The notes beneath the pieces are model-generated. The model was given only the letters and a program-made list of their open reading frames with translations. It searched no databases and was not told the origin of the DNA. DNA of 35,886 nucleotides from contig JAEDGC010000015.1 of the NCBI GenBank assembly GCA_016297695.1, positions 1-35,886 of the forward strand, read 5' to 3'. Made by a program: the position numbers and the translations under genes. This stretch comes from Bacilli bacterium. GTDB taxonomy: Bacteria > Bacillota_I > Bacilli_A > RF39 > UBA660. Shown piece after piece: positions 33,568 to 35,886 of this stretch (the first letter of the stretch is position 1; each line of letters begins with the position of its first letter).

Positions 33568-35312
33568 ATTTAAAAGATTTATATATTAGTTTTTTTGAAA
33601 GTAAAGGACACAAACAAATACCGAGTGCTCCAGTAGTACCAGAAAATGATCCGTCTGTTTTATTTAATACAGCTGGAATGCAACCTTTAATTCCGTATTT
33701 AATGGGACAAAAGCATCCGTATGGAACAAGATTATGTGATTATCAAAAATGTATAAGAACAAATGATTTAGATGTTATTGGAGATACTTATCATCATACA
33801 TTTTTTGAAATGTTAGGTAATTGGTCTTTAGGAGATTATTTTAAAAAAGAAGCAATTACTTGGAGTTTTGAATTTTTAACAAAAGTATTAAATATTCCAG
33901 TTGAAAGATTAGCTGTAACAGTTTTTGCTGGAAATGAAACTATTGCTAAAGATAATGAATCTATCGAAATATGGAAAAGTTTAGGAATAAAAGAAGAAAG
34001 AATTTCCCAAACAAAGGACGATAATTTTTGGATAGCTGGTGAAACGGGACCTTGTGGACCAGATACTGAAATGTTTTATTTTAGAAGCAATGATGAAATT
34101 CCTGCAAAATTTGATCCAGAAGATGAAAGATGGGTTGAAATTTGGAACGATGTATTTATGCAGTTTAATAAAAAAGAAGATGGTAGTGTCAAAGATTTAC
34201 CAAATAAAAATGTTGATACAGGAATGGGTGTAGAAAGAACTACGGCTATTTTAGAAGGAGTAAATGATAATTATTTATCTTCTATTTGGAAAGATGTTAT
34301 AGAACTTATTGAAAGTATTTCAAATCTTCCTTACGAAGGCAATGAAAAATCTATGCGTATTATTGCTGATCATTTACGTACAGCTGTCTTTATTTCAGCT
34401 GACAAATCAGGTATTAAACCTTCAAATACTGATCAAGGTTATATTTTAAGAAGATTAATAAGACGTGCCATTCGTCATGCAAAATCATTAGGAATTGATA
34501 TTAATTCTAATTGGGAAGAACAAATTGCTATTAAAATTATGGATAAATATGAGAAATATTATGAAGAAATTAAAGAAAATAGAAATACAGTAATTGAAGT
34601 TTTAAAAACAGAAAAAAATAAATTTAATCGTACTTTGGAAAAAGGATTAAAAGAATTTGAAAAAATCACTTCTAAATTAACAAATAATATATTAAATAAA
34701 GATGATGCTTTTAGACTTTATGATACTTATGGCTTCCCTTTAGAACTAACTGAAGAACTAGCTAAAGAAAAACTAATAGAAGTAGATGTAGAAGGATTTA
34801 AGGAAAAATTTAAAGCTCATCAAGAATTATCAAGAACTGCCTCAGCTGGTAAATTTAAAGGTGGTCTTGCTGGAAATAGTGAAGTAGAAACTAAATATCA
34901 TACAGCAACACATCTTTTAAATGCAGCTTTAAAAGTAGTAGTAGATAAAAGTATTCATCAAAGAGGATCAAATATAACTGATGAAAGAATGCGTTTTGAT
35001 TTTAACTGTGACCATAAATTAACAGATGAAGAAAAAACAAATATTGAAAATTTGGTAAATCAATGGATTTTAGAAGGCTTGGATGTAGTAGTAGAAGAAA
35101 TGGATAAAAATGAAGCTATTGCATCAGGGGCTGAATGTATGTTTATTGAAAAATATCCAGATAGAGTTACAGTATATTCTATTGGAAATATTTCTAAAGA
35201 GTTATGTGGTGGACCACATGTTAAAAATACTAGTGAACTTGGTAAATTTAAAATAAAAAAAGAAGAAGCTTCTTCAGCAGGAGTTAGAAGAATAAAAGCT
35301 GTACTTGAATAA
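33564..35312 (+). CDS. alaS: Alanyl-tRNA synthetase, compact form
   Basis: Joins alanine to tRNA-Ala. At 582 aa it is much shorter than the usual 850-900. The class II catalytic core is complete (FNTAGMQPLIPYLMGQKHP, then HTFFEMLGNWSLGDYF, and VDTGMGVERT), as is the tRNA-recognition domain (GYILRRLIRRAIRHA). After GKFKGGLAGNSEVETKY it goes straight to the editing zinc motif HTATH (446-450), with the second half CGGPH at 548-552. Compared with the standard enzyme, the beta-barrel of about 100 residues before the editing site and the C-terminal coiled-coil/C-Ala (DHHA1) domain are absent. From memory, compact AlaRS of this build occur in small-genome bacteria. The ends are clean and a terminator follows, so this is not a truncation by mutation. 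Confidence 0.95.
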   Translation: MNLKDLYISFFESKGHKQIPSAPVVPENDPSVLFNTAGMQPLIPYLMGQKHPYGTRLCDYQKCIRTNDLDVIGDTYHHTFFEMLGNWSLGDYFKKEAITWSFEFLTKVLNIPVERLAVTVFAGNETIAKDNESIEIWKSLGIKEERISQTKDDNFWIAGETGPCGPDTEMFYFRSNDEIPAKFDPEDERWVEIWNDVFMQFNKKEDGSVKDLPNKNVDTGMGVERTTAILEGVNDNYLSSIWKDVIELIESISNLPYEGNEKSMRIIADHLRTAVFISADKSGIKPSNTDQGYILRRLIRRAIRHAKSLGIDINSNWEEQIAIKIMDKYEKYYEEIKENRNTVIEVLKTEKNKFNRTLEKGLKEFEKITSKLTNNILNKDDAFRLYDTYGFPLELTEELAKEKLIEVDVEGFKEKFKAHQELSRTASAGKFKGGLAGNSEVETKYHTATHLLNAALKVVVDKSIHQRGSNITDERMRFDFNCDHKLTDEEKTNIENLVNQWILEGLDVVVEEMDKNEAIASGAECMFIEKYPDRVTVYSIGNISKELCGGPHVKNTSELGKFKIKKEEASSAGVRRIKAVLE

Positions 35313-35325
35313 AATATAAAAAAAT

Positions 35326-35370
35326 AAAAACAAATTTCTAAAACTAATCTATAAGAAATTTGTTTTTTTA
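35326..35370 (+). terminator. alaS terminator
   Basis: AAAAACAAATTTCT pairs with AGAAATTTGTTTTT around an AT-rich loop and runs into T. Confidence 0.75.
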
Positions 35371-35414
35371 ATTTGAGTTTAATTTTTTAATTTTTTAATA
35401 AATTTCGCAAATTT

Positions 35415-35586
35415 TTAGACTAAATTCCGCTTTTTGATAAATTTTTATGTTTATTAGACTAAATTCCGGTTTTTTGATTTTAAACGGAAATAACCTTGAA
35501 AAAAATATACAATTTTATATAAAAATAAATCAATTATTTCACGACAAAAATAACAGAGTAAAGTCCGTTTTTTAGACTAAATTCCG
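35415..35586 (+). repeat. Short direct repeats TTAGACTAAATTCCG
   Basis: Copies at 35415-35429, 35454-35468 and 35572-35586. A diverged one (CAGAGTAAAGTCCG) lies at 35554-35567. The tail of the motif (AAATTCCGTTTT) occurs inverted at about 35785-35796. The whole gene-free end, 35313-35886, otherwise holds the alaS terminator and the hairpins listed next. Confidence 0.6.
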
Positions 35587-35644
35587 TTTTAGATATTATA
35601 GTAACTACTATAAAAGGTATAAAAATCAATTAATTTATTGATAA

Positions 35645-35749
35645 CAAATAAAGATGAACTTTATTTGTATAACTTATTATAATCAATAAGATTTAAAATT
35701 CAAGGGTTTCATAAACTCATTTCATTCGCCCTTGATTTATAAATCTTAT
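35645..35749. repeat. Two hairpin-forming inverted repeats
   Basis: CAAATAAAG-ATGAA-CTTTATTTG at 35645-35667 is perfect. A second pair, 35686-35706 with 35729-35749, matches at 19 of 21 positions (ends ATAAGATTTA and CAAGGG). Neither is followed by a T tract, so a terminator role is unlikely. An untranslated RNA or a leader for a gene beyond the window is possible. Confidence 0.5.
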
Positions 35750-35886
35750 AAACTATAATCAGACTTATTGCAGTTTTTCTTAATAAAACGGAATTTCAAA
35801 TGAAAATTAGCGTTTTTAATAAATTTATCATAAAATGATTTTTGTCAAGACATAGTGAACTAAAAATACAAAGCAAAATAATCGTC

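Noticed and set aside
33564..35312. alaS truncated by a late stop mutation
   Set aside because: The missing beta-barrel lies inside the gene and not at the end, the protein ends with a clean conserved tail (AGVRRIKAVLE), and a terminator follows. This is a natural compact form.
35415..35586. CRISPR array downstream of alaS
   Set aside because: The repeats are only 15 nt and unevenly spaced (39 and 118 nt apart), and the intervening sequence is itself partly repetitive.

Overview
The window is very AT-rich DNA (roughly three quarters A+T). It uses the standard code: TGG encodes Trp in the conserved proteins and TGA is a stop. Shine-Dalgarno sites are strong, AGGAGG or AGGTGA, and promoters are of the sigma-A type. 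Pyruvate phosphate dikinase, a T-box ahead of alaS, ComG-like prepilins and the sporulation genes spoVID-ysxE, ylbJ-ylbL and yrzE point to a Gram-positive Bacilli relative, probably an uncultivated gut lineage. The exact taxon is inference.

Layout. Positions 1-1.6 kb hold two related small proteins that look like toxin-immunity proteins, one of them internally duplicated. 1.7-4.3 kb is pyruvate phosphate dikinase. 4.5-8.0 kb is a run of small genes: three hypotheticals, a histidine phosphatase, a nucleoside-deoxyribosyltransferase-like protein and another hypothetical. Several end in near-identical rho-independent terminators. 8.0-15.0 kb is an accessory, partly decayed island. Its main content is two type III toxin-antitoxin modules. 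The first is an apparently intact ToxIN system, with three tandem pseudoknot repeats, a terminator and a ToxN/AbiQ-family endoribonuclease. The second is a CptIN/TenpIN-like locus with two 49-nt pseudoknot repeats and a terminator, whose toxin gene carries a one-base frameshift. Around them lie a broken acetyltransferase, an ADP-ribosylglycohydrolase remnant, an HExxH metalloprotein, a membrane-anchored unknown and a three-copy interspersed repeat.

15.0-19.3 kb holds an ABC-2 transporter pair and a fused MacB-type ABC exporter. 19.3-24.9 kb holds a rhomboid protease, a degenerate HD-GYP protein, a TIGR04086/YrzE membrane protein, a YetF/DUF421 protein, and the spore-coat pair SpoVID (LysM) and YsxE-like kinase. 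25.0-26.3 kb holds two prepilin-like proteins. 26.3-28.3 kb holds YlbJ and YlbL in divergent orientation plus a 35-aa membrane peptide. 28.4-35.3 kb holds a hypothetical, MutS, an AI-2E-type permease, and a T-box (alanine specifier GCU) leading a nucleotide-kinase-like gene and a compact alaS. The last 570 bases have no gene but carry short dispersed repeats and hairpins.

The most noteworthy content is the pair of type III toxin-antitoxin RNAs, whose stems covary between tandem repeats. The compact AlaRS is next.
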